64,000 nt of DNA from Lentzea guizhouensis (GTDB lineage: Bacteria > Actinomycetota > Actinomycetes > Mycobacteriales > Pseudonocardiaceae), in the NCBI RefSeq assembly GCF_001701025.1, contig NZ_CP016793.1, forward strand, positions 2,108,001 to 2,172,000, written 5' to 3'. The translations under genes were made by a program, and so were the position numbers. A model generated the notes under the pieces. It saw only the letters and a list, made by a program, of their open reading frames with translations, did not search any database and had not been told where the DNA came from. Shown here piece after piece: positions 32,353-40,971 of the stretch (positions are counted from its first letter, which is position 1; each line of letters starts with the position of its first letter).

Positions 32353-33057
32353 CTGCCCATCGAGATCGACGGCATCACGAGTTCCGAGCAGATCCGCGCC
32401 GAGCTCGCCGCCGACGGAAAACCGGTTCTACTCGGCTTCAGCCGGGGCAAGGACTCGCTGGCCGCGTGGCTGGCGATGCGCGAAGCCGGAATCACCGTCG
32501 TCCCGTACCACCTGTACTTGGTGCCGGGCCTGCGGTTCATCGACGACAGCAGGAAGTTCTACGAGGACTTCTTCCAGACGCCGATCCTGGACCTGCCGCA
32601 CCCGACGCTCTACCGGTGGCTCAACAGCCTGCTCTTCCAGCCCCCGGAGCGCGCGGCCGTGATCGAGGCTGCTCAGCTCCCGGAGCCGACCTACGAGGAG
32701 ATGGCCGACATGCTCCGGGAAGACCTGGGCCTCGCCGGCGTGTGGAATGCCGATGGCGTGCGCGCCGCGGACTCGCCGAACCGGCGCATGGCGATGGTCA
32801 CCCACGGCCCGAAACGCGAGCAGCTGCGCAAGGTCAGCATCGTGTGGGACTGGCGCATCGCCGACGTTCGCGACGCGCTCAAGCGCCACAACTGCCCGCT
32901 GCCACCCGAGTACGAGTGGTTCGGCCGCTCGTTCGACGGGATGGATTTCCGGTTCCTCGACCCGATCCGCCAGCACGCGCCCGACGACTACCAGCGGATC
33001 TTGGACTGGTTTCCCCTCGCCGATCTGGAGGTGTTCCGCCGTGGCCTCGCCGCCTGA
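32353..33057 (+). CDS. PP-loop (PAPS-reductase-like) phage protein
   Basis: It has about 234 residues if it starts at CTG 32353, which follows a consensus GGAGGTG by 5 bases; an ATG at 32299 without such a site would add 18 residues. PVLLGFSRGKDSLAAWLAMREAG is the PP-loop (SRGKDS), followed by YHLYLVPGLRFIDD. This group, often called PAPS reductase or DndC-like, uses ATP to activate sulfur or other transfers; in actinophages it is recurrent with unknown role, possibly nucleotide or tRNA modification. It overlaps the next gene. Confidence 0.7.
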   Translation: MPIEIDGITSSEQIRAELAADGKPVLLGFSRGKDSLAAWLAMREAGITVVPYHLYLVPGLRFIDDSRKFYEDFFQTPILDLPHPTLYRWLNSLLFQPPERAAVIEAAQLPEPTYEEMADMLREDLGLAGVWNADGVRAADSPNRRMAMVTHGPKREQLRKVSIVWDWRIADVRDALKRHNCPLPPEYEWFGRSFDGMDFRFLDPIRQHAPDDYQRILDWFPLADLEVFRRGLAA

Positions 33058-33451
33058 CCCCAACGCCGACCTCTTGGCACAGCTCCAATCCACGGCCGTG
33101 CTCGGCGGCCCGTCCTCGAACGCCGACCTCCTCGCCCAGCTCAACGCCGAGCCCGAACCTGATCCCCTGGCCGACGTCGAGTACAGCGGAGACCTCGCGG
33201 CCGACGCCGGCGCGGAGCTCGACGCCTTGGCGATCGGGTTCCGCGAACGCACGAAGCGCGAGGACGAACGGTTCCGACTCGCGACGGACTCCGAGTTCTG
33301 GTTCGCGCTGTGCTTCAAGTCCAGAGAGGACAAAGAGGCGTTCCTCAAGGCCGCTGGCCTAATGCACATCGGGGACAAGTACCTCGACGGCCGAGCCGCC
33401 GCCGTGCAGCTCGGCGTCGACCTGCCCACCACCGACACCGGAGAGGAGTGA
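33041..33451 (+). CDS. Phage protein, unknown
   Basis: It has 136 residues, GTG 33041 after GGAGGT. Two DLLAQL repeats (NADLLAQLQSTAVLGGPSSN / ADLLAQLNAEP) and then a helical FWFALCFKSREDKEAFLKAAGL with IGDKYLDGR, a pattern of a small family next to the PP-loop protein in actinophages. It probably works with it. Confidence 0.55.
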   Translation: MASPPDPNADLLAQLQSTAVLGGPSSNADLLAQLNAEPEPDPLADVEYSGDLAADAGAELDALAIGFRERTKREDERFRLATDSEFWFALCFKSREDKEAFLKAAGLMHIGDKYLDGRAAAVQLGVDLPTTDTGEE

Positions 33452-33456
33452 TCACC

Positions 33457-33552
33457 ATGCGAGGCCGTATCGGCCGACTGATCGCAGGCGCCCGCCGCGC
33501 CATCTCGCGCCGCGCCTCCAGCCCTTCACGGGGCCGTAGTTCCGGCTCGTAG
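33457..33552 (+). CDS. Small basic peptide, unknown
   Basis: It has 31 residues from ATG 33457; gagaggag stands at a good distance. RGRIGRLIAGARRAISRRAS is a cationic helix, rich in Arg and Ser. It may be translated; the role is unknown. Confidence 0.4.
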   Translation: MRGRIGRLIAGARRAISRRASSPSRGRSSGS

Positions 33553-33662
33553 GCGTATGCCAAAGCAACCAAAATCCCGTCATGACCACCGGTTGCACGT
33601 GCTCCATGGAGCGCCGTTCGCCTGAGGTGTCTAACATAACCTCCCGGTCACGTTCTGGCCGT

Positions 33663-33696
33663 TGGCCATATTTTGGCAAACGGCGAAATATGGCCA
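33663..33696. repeat. Perfect 11-bp inverted repeat in a TGGCC cluster
   Basis: tggccatattt (33663-33673) / aaatatggcca (33686-33696), surrounded within 33656-33715 by further TGGCC and GGCCA units. It looks like a multi-site operator. Confidence 0.55.
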
Positions 33697-33790
33697 CTGG
33701 CCAACGGGTGGCCGCTGGACATACCGGCGGCATCGCCCAGTGGCCTAAACGGAACGGGTGGCACACGCCATGCGTGCACCACCCGTCCGC

Positions 33791-33943
33791 CTACCTGAAC
33801 AGGTCGCTGATCTGCCCGATCAACGCTACGACCTGTATCAGGAGACTGAGGAAGACGGCGGCCCGCTCGGAGCTGGCTCTCTTAGCGGGCCGTCGTTCCT
33901 CATCGCGCGAGCTGTCATCGCTTGCGCGGTCTTCGTCCTCCAC
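33791..33943 (-). CDS. Small membrane-anchored protein on the antisense strand
   Basis: It has 50 residues, GTG 33943, with GGCGGAGG six bases upstream. An acidic, Ser/Asp/Arg-rich N terminus (DEDRASDDSSRDEERRPAK) is followed by one hydrophobic helix (AAVFLSLLIQVVALIGQI) that ends the protein. The strong ribosome site supports it despite the small size. It is leftward within a rightward phage region. Confidence 0.55.
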   Translation of the reverse strand: MEDEDRASDDSSRDEERRPAKRASSERAAVFLSLLIQVVALIGQISDLFR

Positions 33944-34374
33944 TTGATACCTCCGCCGACCTCATCCACAGCGGGTGGGCGTCGGCCTTCCCGACCCGGC
34001 CGGAGCCGGGAAGGTTCGAGGTGCCAAGGGATCGAGTGCCGTGGCTGGCTGCCGCGTCGGACAAGACCTTATCTGCCTAGCTCGGCTCAGGCGGTGATCC
34101 GCAACCATCCCTGTGGACAACTGACCGATTGTGGATAACTCGGGCGTTCGATAGCCGCAGGTAGCGACCGTCTGACGAAGTCATGGTAGTGACGTTCCGT
34201 CGCTCCTCTGATCTACATACGTGTATTTCCTGCCGCCGTACTTCTCTCAGAGACACGCATAACCAGGCCTGATGGTCACCAGTGGGCAGGCAAGCCAGCT
34301 GTGATGAAGTTGACGCGCATCAGCCGCGTCAATGCCGTGCCGATCTGACGGATTCTGGTCGCAGGCGGTGCACG

Positions 34375-34833
34375 ATGGGTAAACGTGGACCGGCGGCGAA
34401 GCCGACAAAGCTCCGGGTTCTGCACGGCGACCGGGCCGACCGGATCAACGCCGATGAGCCCGAACCCCCAGAGGACGAGATCCGATGCCCTGACTGGGCG
34501 TCCGAAGGCGCGCGCGAGATCTGGCAGCGCCTCGCACCCGGCCTGGAGGAACGCGGGGTGTTGACCGTGTGGGACGTGGACGCGTTCCTGCTGCTGTGCG
34601 AGGCGCTGGCCCGCTACCGCTCCGCCACCCAACTCGTGAACGGCTCCGCTCTGCTGGTGCAGGGCGGAGCGGGCTTGATGAAGAACCCGGCGTTGCAGGT
34701 GCAGGCCGAGGCCGAGCGCACCTTCTTGCAGATCGCCGCACGCTTCGGACTCACGCCGTCCGATCGGCAGTCCATCAAGGTCGACATCGGCACCGACGGC
34801 GGCAAGGCCGGAGCGAACCGACTCCTCTCGTAA
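34375..34833 (+). CDS. Terminase small subunit (P27 family)
   Basis: It has 152 residues from ATG 34375. The MGKRGPAAKPTKLRVLHGDRADR beginning, the PEDEIRCPDWASEGAREIWQRL and the LQIAARFGLTPSDRQSIKV end are characteristic of P27-type small terminases, which recognise the DNA packaging start and load the large subunit. Confidence 0.88.
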   Translation: MGKRGPAAKPTKLRVLHGDRADRINADEPEPPEDEIRCPDWASEGAREIWQRLAPGLEERGVLTVWDVDAFLLLCEALARYRSATQLVNGSALLVQGGAGLMKNPALQVQAEAERTFLQIAARFGLTPSDRQSIKVDIGTDGGKAGANRLLS

Positions 34834-35168
34834 TACTCGTTCGGTGCACGTGGTCAGGGACGGAACATCTTTCCGACACTGACGGACGACCCAGCCCACG
34901 GCGCCCCTCCTCGGGAAGTCAACCGGGTTCCGTTGAGCGCCCAACGGTGACGCAGAATTTTTTATCAGATACGGCCGCGTCCCACCAACTCCGCTGATGT
35001 ATCAGCAGGTCAGGCCCACCTTGAGAGTTTCTGCAAAGAAACTCTAAACCTCGCCGAAGGTTTAAATCCAGAAACCGTCCCTCTAACTCTGCTTGTTTTT
35101 AGTGTGTGATTCAAGGCCTTGCGACTCGCGCACGCCGCACCTCCTGATAGCCCTGGGAGGTACTCACG
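34834..35168. other. Gap between the terminase genes
   Basis: No gene seen. It contains an AT-rich run, then two adjacent hairpins (35025-35064). It might hold a packaging (cos or pac) site or an RNA element; nothing decisive is visible. Confidence 0.45.
35025..35064 (+). other. Twin hairpins, possible RNA element
   Basis: agagtttct-gcaa-agaaactct (35025-35046, perfect 9-bp stem, GCAA tetraloop) is followed without a gap by aaacct-cgccga-aggttt (35047-35064). Neither has a T tract. Confidence 0.5.
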
Positions 35169-36884
35169 ATGGTGCCTCGGCAGTCACCGAGGGCACGTTC
35201 CACGCGCCGCACCTCGGGCTCAACCAGGACGGCACGGCTTCCCGTGTGTGGTCGGGAGTTCGACGGCTCGCGCTGCGCCAGGCGCGGCGATCACTTCTGT
35301 GTACCGCGGGCAGATCACGCCGTTGCGTTCGCGCAGGAGATCTGCGTCCACACGAAGGACAGGTGGGCGCGCAAGCCGTTCATCCTCGCGCCGTGGCAGC
35401 GAGACGACATCGTCCGGCCCTTGTTCGGCGAAGTCCGCTGGGACGCCGAGGCTTCTTGCTACGTGCGGCGCTTCCGAATCGCGTGGATCGAGATCGCGCG
35501 CAAGAACGGCAAGAGCGAGCTTCTCGCGTTCGTCGCGCTGTACATGCTCGTGGGCGACGGCGTGGAGTCCGCAGAGATCTACGGCTGTGCCCGCGACACC
35601 GAGCAGGCGCGGCTGGTGTTCAACGTCGCAGCTCGGATGGTCAAGCTCTCGCCTGTCCTGTCTCGCCGCCTGCGGGTGATCGAGCACTCGGCGCGCATCG
35701 TCGACGAGAAGACCAATTCGGTGTACCAGGTCGTCCCGGCCGACGCGCTGGGCAACCTCGGCTCCAACCCGTCGGCAGTGATCTTCGACGAGGTGTTGAC
35801 GCAACCTGACGGATCGTTGTGGCACGCGATGCGCACCGGCATGGGCACCCGGCTTGAACCGCTGCTCATCGCCGCCACCACGGCGGGCAACGACCCGACA
35901 TCGTTCGCCAAGGCCGAGCACGACGAGTGCGTGAAGATCGCCGAGAACCCCGCACGCGCCCCGCACCGCTTCGTCTACCTCCGCAACCTGCCCGAGGACG
36001 CCGACCCGTGGGACGAAGCCAACTGGCACATCGCCAACCCCGCGCTCGGCGACTTCCTTTCCCTGCAAGCACTTCGTGAAGAGGCGATCGAGGCCCGCAA
36101 CGACCCAGCCCGCGAGAACGTGTTCCGTCAGTTCCGCCTCAACCAGTGGGTCAGCCAGGCGTCGCGGTGGATGCCCATGCACCTCTACGCCCTGTGCACC
36201 GGCACCACCTCGACGCCCCCGGACCGGCTGCGCGAGCTGCACGCTGGCCGCCCTGCATGGGGCGGCCTCGACCTCGCGTCCAAAATGGACCTCACCGCGT
36301 GGTGCCTCATCGTCCCCGCCGGCATTGACGACCGGGCCTCCGCGCTGTGGCGCTTCTGGCTCCCCGAGACGGCCGTAGAGGCTCTGGACAAGCGCACCGA
36401 CGGCAAGATCTCCCAGTGGGTCGAGCAGGGCTGGATCACGGCCACGGACGGCGAGGTCATCGACTACGACATCATCGAGGCCGACATCACCGCCGACACC
36501 GGCCTGGTGCGGGTCGCGGACATCTCCTACGACGAGTGGTCCGGCGAACCCGTCCGCCAACGCCTCGAACGCCGCACCGGCGTTCCCATGTACCCCGTGC
36601 CGCAGACCTACAAGGGCATGACCCACGGCATGACCGAACTCATGGCCCTGACCAAGTCCCGCACCTGGTCACACCACGGAAACCCCGTAGCCGAGTACTG
36701 CTTCGACAGTGTCGAGGTCCGCCACCCCGCTGGCGAACCCGATCTCATCCGACCGGACAAACCCGAACGCGGCAAGACCGGCAAAAGGATCGATGCTGTG
36801 CCTACGGCTGCGATGGCCGTAGGCGGATGGAAGCTGCGCGGCTTGAAGCCCAGGAAGTCAGGGAAGATGGTTGTGATGGGTTAG
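35169..36884 (+). CDS. Terminase large subunit
   Basis: It has 571 residues. Adenine-binding PWQRDDIVRPLFGEVRW, Walker A ARKNGKSE near 110-117, Walker B AVIFDE at 203-208, a coupling LIAATTAG, and the nuclease GGLDLASKMDL with Asp368 are present. It is the ATP-driven packaging motor and headful or cos cutting nuclease. The start ATG 35169 is the first available; its first 25 residues are Arg/Ser-rich and may not be real. Its stop overlaps the stop of a leftward gene. Confidence 0.9.
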   Translation: MVPRQSPRARSTRRTSGSTRTARLPVCGREFDGSRCARRGDHFCVPRADHAVAFAQEICVHTKDRWARKPFILAPWQRDDIVRPLFGEVRWDAEASCYVRRFRIAWIEIARKNGKSELLAFVALYMLVGDGVESAEIYGCARDTEQARLVFNVAARMVKLSPVLSRRLRVIEHSARIVDEKTNSVYQVVPADALGNLGSNPSAVIFDEVLTQPDGSLWHAMRTGMGTRLEPLLIAATTAGNDPTSFAKAEHDECVKIAENPARAPHRFVYLRNLPEDADPWDEANWHIANPALGDFLSLQALREEAIEARNDPARENVFRQFRLNQWVSQASRWMPMHLYALCTGTTSTPPDRLRELHAGRPAWGGLDLASKMDLTAWCLIVPAGIDDRASALWRFWLPETAVEALDKRTDGKISQWVEQGWITATDGEVIDYDIIEADITADTGLVRVADISYDEWSGEPVRQRLERRTGVPMYPVPQTYKGMTHGMTELMALTKSRTWSHHGNPVAEYCFDSVEVRHPAGEPDLIRPDKPERGKTGKRIDAVPTAAMAVGGWKLRGLKPRKSGKMVVMG

Positions 36885-37501
36885 ATTTTGCCCTCCGCAT
36901 CAGGAGACGTCACGAGAGCCAGTTCGCGTTTTACCTTCGACATGAACTCGGATCGCGATTCCTTCAGACTCTCGCACGCACTTCTATGCCGCCTCGCGAT
37001 ATCCTCCCAGTCCTCCCACTTCACTTCAGCATTCGGATCTTCAAGATGTAGAGGCCACATGCTGTATTGCGCTAGGCGACAATCACGAAGGAGATCATCG
37101 GCAGCGTCAACCAGTTGTTTACTACCCAGAAACTCGATCGCGACCACAGCTTTCTCCACTGCCGAAATGCCTTCGATAATGCGTCGGCCATGGTCGCCCC
37201 TTTCAAAAGAAGACCGGAGCACCAAAGGAGTCGAGGGCACCGGAAGCGATCGCACAAATTCATCCACGCTAGCCACGAATCCCTTATAAATCTCAAAGCG
37301 CTGGGTTCGCCACTCTATACGGGCGTCGTGCGCGTTCTGTTCCCGTGTGCGCTCCTGTTCCCGTTGCCACCGCAGGTCTTCCCGAATGCGTTCACGCTTC
37401 GCGTTGAGTAGTTGGCCGGCGATCACGCCTACTATGCCGAACACGCCTGCGAGCAACGCGACCATAATCGGTACCCACGCCGACACCTGTCCTGGTTGCA
37501 T
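36881..37501 (-). CDS. Membrane-anchored coiled-coil protein, antisense cargo gene
   Basis: It has 206 residues from ATG 37501. One N-terminal helix (PIMVALLAGVFGIVGVIAGQLL) is followed by a charged coiled coil (REDLRWQREQERTREQNAHD) and a helical cytoplasmic domain. The DNA is clearly less GC-rich than the neighbouring terminase and portal genes. It sits leftward between two core late genes, the mark of a moron. Lysogenic exclusion or defence is a plausible role, but no motif proves it. Confidence 0.7.
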   Translation of the reverse strand: MQPGQVSAWVPIMVALLAGVFGIVGVIAGQLLNAKRERIREDLRWQREQERTREQNAHDARIEWRTQRFEIYKGFVASVDEFVRSLPVPSTPLVLRSSFERGDHGRRIIEGISAVEKAVVAIEFLGSKQLVDAADDLLRDCRLAQYSMWPLHLEDPNAEVKWEDWEDIARRHRSACESLKESRSEFMSKVKRELALVTSPDAEGKI

Positions 37502-37544
37502 GGACGCACCGTAGGCGATCACGTCAGTATGCGTTGACTCCCTG

Positions 37545-39083
37545 GTGGTGGTCTCTCTGGCTATCACCACAAAGTTCACGTTGTCACCCGAGCAGTGGGT
37601 GACCCGCCTCGCGCGGCTGCACAATCGGCAGTTGCCGGAACTGGAGTTGCTGGACGCCTACTACGAGGGCGAGCAGCCGCTGTCCTACATGCACCCCGAG
37701 TTGTTGCGGCGCTTGGACTCCCGGCTGCGCTCGGTCGTGATCAACTGGCCTCAGCTCATCGTGGACAGCCTGGACGAACGTCTGGACGTTACCGGCTTCC
37801 GGCTCGGCGGCGAGGCGGCGGCCGATCGGGAGCTGTGGCATATCTGGCAGGCCAACCGCCTGGACCTGCACGCCGAGCAAGCCCACGTGGACGCCCTGGC
37901 CCTGGGCCGCTCTTACGCCATCGTGGGCAGCAACGAGCGCGACCGCTCCACTCCGCTGATCACCGTGGAATCGCCGCTGGAGGTCCACGTTGACCTGGAC
38001 CCGCGCACGCGCGAGGTCCGGGCGGCGCTGAAACGGCAGTACGAGGAGGACGGCGACGGCTACACCGAGGCCTACGCCACCCTGTACCTGCCCAACGAAA
38101 CCGTCTGGTACTCCAGCGATAACGGCGGCGGCACCTGGTCGGAGATCAACCGCGACGAGCACGGCATGGGCACCGTCCCGGTGGTGCCGATCATCAACCG
38201 GCCGCGCATCCGCCGACGCCGCACCGCACCCCCGCGCCTCGGTCGCTCGGAGCTGATCAGCGTTCTCCCGCTGTCCGACGCGGCATGCAAGATCGCCACG
38301 GACATGATGATCTCCGCCGAGTACCACGCGATGCCGCGCAGGTACGCGCTCGGCTTCGACAAAGACGACTTCGTTGACGCACAAGGACGTCCGCTCACGC
38401 CGTGGGAATCCGTGGCCGGTGTGCTGTGGGCGTCCCCGAAGTCTCCCAAGGAAGACGGCGTCAGCGTCGGTCAGTTCCCCGAGGCGAACCTCTCGAACTT
38501 CCACGACACCCTGAACACCCTGGCTCGCGTGGTCTCCAGCCTGTCCGGCCTGCCGCCGCACTACCTCGGCTATGCCACCGAGAATCCCGCTAGCGCCGAT
38601 GGCATCCGCTCGTCGGAGTCGCGGCACATCAAGCGCGCGGAACGCCGACAAAGGACGTTCGGCGACTCCTGGGAACAGGTCATGCGGATCGTGCTGATAA
38701 TCCGCGACGGCCGCATTCCGCCCGAGGCATTGCGGATGGAATCGCAGTGGGCTGACGCTGCAACTCCGACGTTCGCCGCGCAGGCCGACGCCGCCGTGAA
38801 GCTGTACTCGGCGGACCGGCTGCTGCCGCGCCGCTTCGCCCGTCGTTCGCTGGGCTACTCAGACACCGACATCCGGGACATGGAGGCCGAGGACGCCGAG
38901 GCGTACTCGCGCGTCGCCGGTGGCGACCAGGCCGCCGAGTTCGGCCCGAAGCCGCTCCCCGAGCCGCGTCGGCCCGGGCCCGCGGCCCCGTCGATCCCGT
39001 CGCGCCGCCCGGCCGGGCAGCTCGGCGGCCAGGTCCTCCCGCCGCCCGCCGTGCAGTTCCTCGCACCGCAACCGGCGATCTGA
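37545..39083 (+). CDS. Portal protein
   Basis: It has 512 residues with SPP1 gp6-like order: LLDAYYEGEQPLSYMHPELL, VVINWPQLIVDSLDERLDVTGF, RPRIRRRRTAPPRLGRSEL, then LSGLPPHYLGYATENPASADGIRSSE and the C-terminal Pro-rich tail. It forms the dodecameric DNA gate of the head. The start codon is not certain: GTG codons lie around 37542-37548 without a clear ribosome site, likely because of the antisense gene inserted in front. Confidence 0.9.
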   Translation: MVVSLAITTKFTLSPEQWVTRLARLHNRQLPELELLDAYYEGEQPLSYMHPELLRRLDSRLRSVVINWPQLIVDSLDERLDVTGFRLGGEAAADRELWHIWQANRLDLHAEQAHVDALALGRSYAIVGSNERDRSTPLITVESPLEVHVDLDPRTREVRAALKRQYEEDGDGYTEAYATLYLPNETVWYSSDNGGGTWSEINRDEHGMGTVPVVPIINRPRIRRRRTAPPRLGRSELISVLPLSDAACKIATDMMISAEYHAMPRRYALGFDKDDFVDAQGRPLTPWESVAGVLWASPKSPKEDGVSVGQFPEANLSNFHDTLNTLARVVSSLSGLPPHYLGYATENPASADGIRSSESRHIKRAERRQRTFGDSWEQVMRIVLIIRDGRIPPEALRMESQWADAATPTFAAQADAAVKLYSADRLLPRRFARRSLGYSDTDIRDMEAEDAEAYSRVAGGDQAAEFGPKPLPEPRRPGPAAPSIPSRRPAGQLGGQVLPPPAVQFLAPQPAI

Positions 39084-39104
39084 TCCTCGGGTGGTGATGC
39101 CGGA

Positions 39105-40079
39105 GTGACCGCGCCTATGACCGAGGTGGACGCCGAGTTCTACACCGCACAGCAACGGATCGTCCGCACCGCCGCCAACGAGGCCCAGACCGCCTGGAGG
39201 CAGTTGGACGGCCCGGCGCTCGATTCGGCCGCCGCAGCTGCTGTCCGCCTGCAGGTCGTTGCGGCGACCGAACAGGCCCAGGCCGAGGCCGCCGCCCTGG
39301 CACCCCTGTACATGGCCGCCACCCTGGCCGCCCTGGGTGCGGTGTCCAACCCGGTCGGTGCGCTCGTCGCGGCGATGTTCTCCGGGCTGGCCACCAACGG
39401 CCTGCCGCTGGCCGCGCTGGTGGACTTCGCGTTGCGCCGCTACCGGCTGGCCATGCTCGCCGGCGTGCCCCCGTCCGAGGCCCGCGCGCTCGGCCTGGCC
39501 AAGCTGCTGACCTACGTGACGACGGAGACCGCCGACGCCGGCCGCCTCGCCCGACACACGGCCGCGATCGCAGAACCCGCGCTCGCCGGATACGAGCGGG
39601 TCGTGACGCTTCCCGCGTGCGGGCGGTGCATCCTGCTGGCCGGTCGGCTCTACAGCTTCTCGACCGGTTTCGAGCGGCATCCCACCTGTGACTGCGACAT
39701 GCGCCCGGTCACCCACGAGCAGTGGCGGCAGGACCGGCCGAGTAACACCCCGCGTGGCCTGTTCGAGTCGATGACCACCGCCCAGCAGAACAAGGCCTTC
39801 GGCCCCGGCGACGCTGAGGCGATCCGGGCCGGAGCCGACATCTCCCGCACCGTCAACGCCCGCCGTAAAAACGCGGTCTACGTCGCGGGCGGCCACGAGT
39901 ACACCCTCGACGCCACCACGGTGCGCGGCCACGGCCGCCAGCTCGGCGAGCTGGCCAAGCACAGCGGCCGGTATAGCCGCTCCCGCACCCCACGCCCGAC
40001 CGCCGCCCAGCTCGTCAACACCGCCCGCGACCGCGCCGAGCTGACCACCCAGCTCCGCCGCTTCGGCTACCTGCGCTGA
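39105..40079 (+). CDS. MuF-like minor head protein
   Basis: It has 324 residues, start GTG 39105. It has a helical N-terminal half, and a MuF-type centre with LPACGRCILLAGRLYSFSTGFERHPTCDCDMRPVTHEQ (two CxxC-like pairs). It follows portal as in many siphoviruses. The C terminus (EYTLDATTVRGHGRQ) is no recognisable toxin domain. Confidence 0.8.
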   Translation: MTAPMTEVDAEFYTAQQRIVRTAANEAQTAWRQLDGPALDSAAAAAVRLQVVAATEQAQAEAAALAPLYMAATLAALGAVSNPVGALVAAMFSGLATNGLPLAALVDFALRRYRLAMLAGVPPSEARALGLAKLLTYVTTETADAGRLARHTAAIAEPALAGYERVVTLPACGRCILLAGRLYSFSTGFERHPTCDCDMRPVTHEQWRQDRPSNTPRGLFESMTTAQQNKAFGPGDAEAIRAGADISRTVNARRKNAVYVAGGHEYTLDATTVRGHGRQLGELAKHSGRYSRSRTPRPTAAQLVNTARDRAELTTQLRRFGYLR

Positions 40080-40131
40080 CCTAGCCGTTTCCTGTTTCAT
40101 CCTTGCCCCGGAAAGGGGGTTTTTCGACCCT

Positions 40132-40781
40132 GTGTCCCAGCCCATCACCCCGGCCGCCAACCCCGCCGACGCGCCGCCCGCCAGTCCCGTGCAGGCCGCC
40201 CCGGCAACCCCGCCCGTCCAGCCGACCACCCCGCCCGTAACCGATCCGGCCGCCGACGCTGCGCCGGACTACAAGGCGCTCTACGAGCAGTCGCAGACCA
40301 AGCTGTCCAAGGCCGAGACCACCGCGCGGGAGCACCGCGACAAGGCCAAGCGCCTGGACGAGATCGAGGCCGCGCAGCAGACCGAGACCGAACGCGCCAA
40401 CGCCCGCGCCACGGCCGTGGAACAGCAACTCGCCACCCTGCGCCGCACGGCGCTGGACGCGGAGATCCGCGCCGCCGCGACCGGCTGGGCCGACCCGTCC
40501 GACGCGCCCCGCTACCTCGACGACCGGGGCTACCTGGCCGAGACGGCGCGATCGACACGGCCGCCATCACCGCCGACCTCGCCGCGGTGCTCACCGCGCG
40601 CCCGCACCTCGCTCGCGTTGACGGCCCGCGCCAACCAGCACCCGACCCGTCGCAGGGCCAGCGCAACGGCCCGTCCGGCACGGCGGAGCAGATCCGCGAG
40701 GCCGAGGCCCGAGGCGACTGGGCAACGGCCATCTCCCTGAAGAACCAGCGACTCGCCCAGATGGCCCGCGAACAGCGCTGA
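40132..40781 (+). pseudogene. Capsid scaffold protein, one-base frame break near 40545
   Basis: The first frame from GTG 40132 has a Pro/Ala-rich N terminus and a coiled coil (YKALYEQSQTKLSKAETTAREHRDKAKRLDEIE), the mark of scaffold proteins. After YLDDRGYLAE near 40545 the good sequence goes on in the -1 frame (GAIDTAAITADLAAVL, then GTAEQIREAEARGDWATAISLKNQ) to a stop at 40781. One missing base would give a normal scaffold of about 216 residues. A sequencing error is likely since a working phage needs this gene. Confidence 0.65.
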
Positions 40782-40971
40782 CCTGGCGCGCTCTCCCCTA
40801 TTCACCGTGAATACTCGGCTCCGCCTGACGGCGACTCTTCCGCGCACACGCGCACGTAGGGACGGGCGGCCGAGAACACCCACCACCACACTCGCGATGC
40901 CGCCCGCCCCGTGCGCGGCGGCAGAGACCTGACGGCGGCACGCCGGGAATCCCCTACACCCCAAGGATTCC

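Larger units (their letters stand above)
33553..34374. other. Regulatory stretch before the packaging genes
   Basis: No rightward gene is convincing. It has a TGGCC-rich inverted repeat (33663-33696), one small leftward membrane gene (33791-33943), several short palindromes such as tacatacgtgta near 34215, and AT-rich DNA at 34100-34270 that could hold the late promoter. Confidence 0.5.

Noticed and set aside
33758..34138. Rightward 126-residue frame before the terminases
   Set aside because: No ribosome site and odd composition; the small leftward frame on the other strand has a strong ribosome site.
35020..35070. tRNA-like look (loop CTGCAAA and GGTTTAAATCC)
   Set aside because: Anticodon and acceptor stems do not pair in tRNA geometry; the bases fit two simple hairpins instead.
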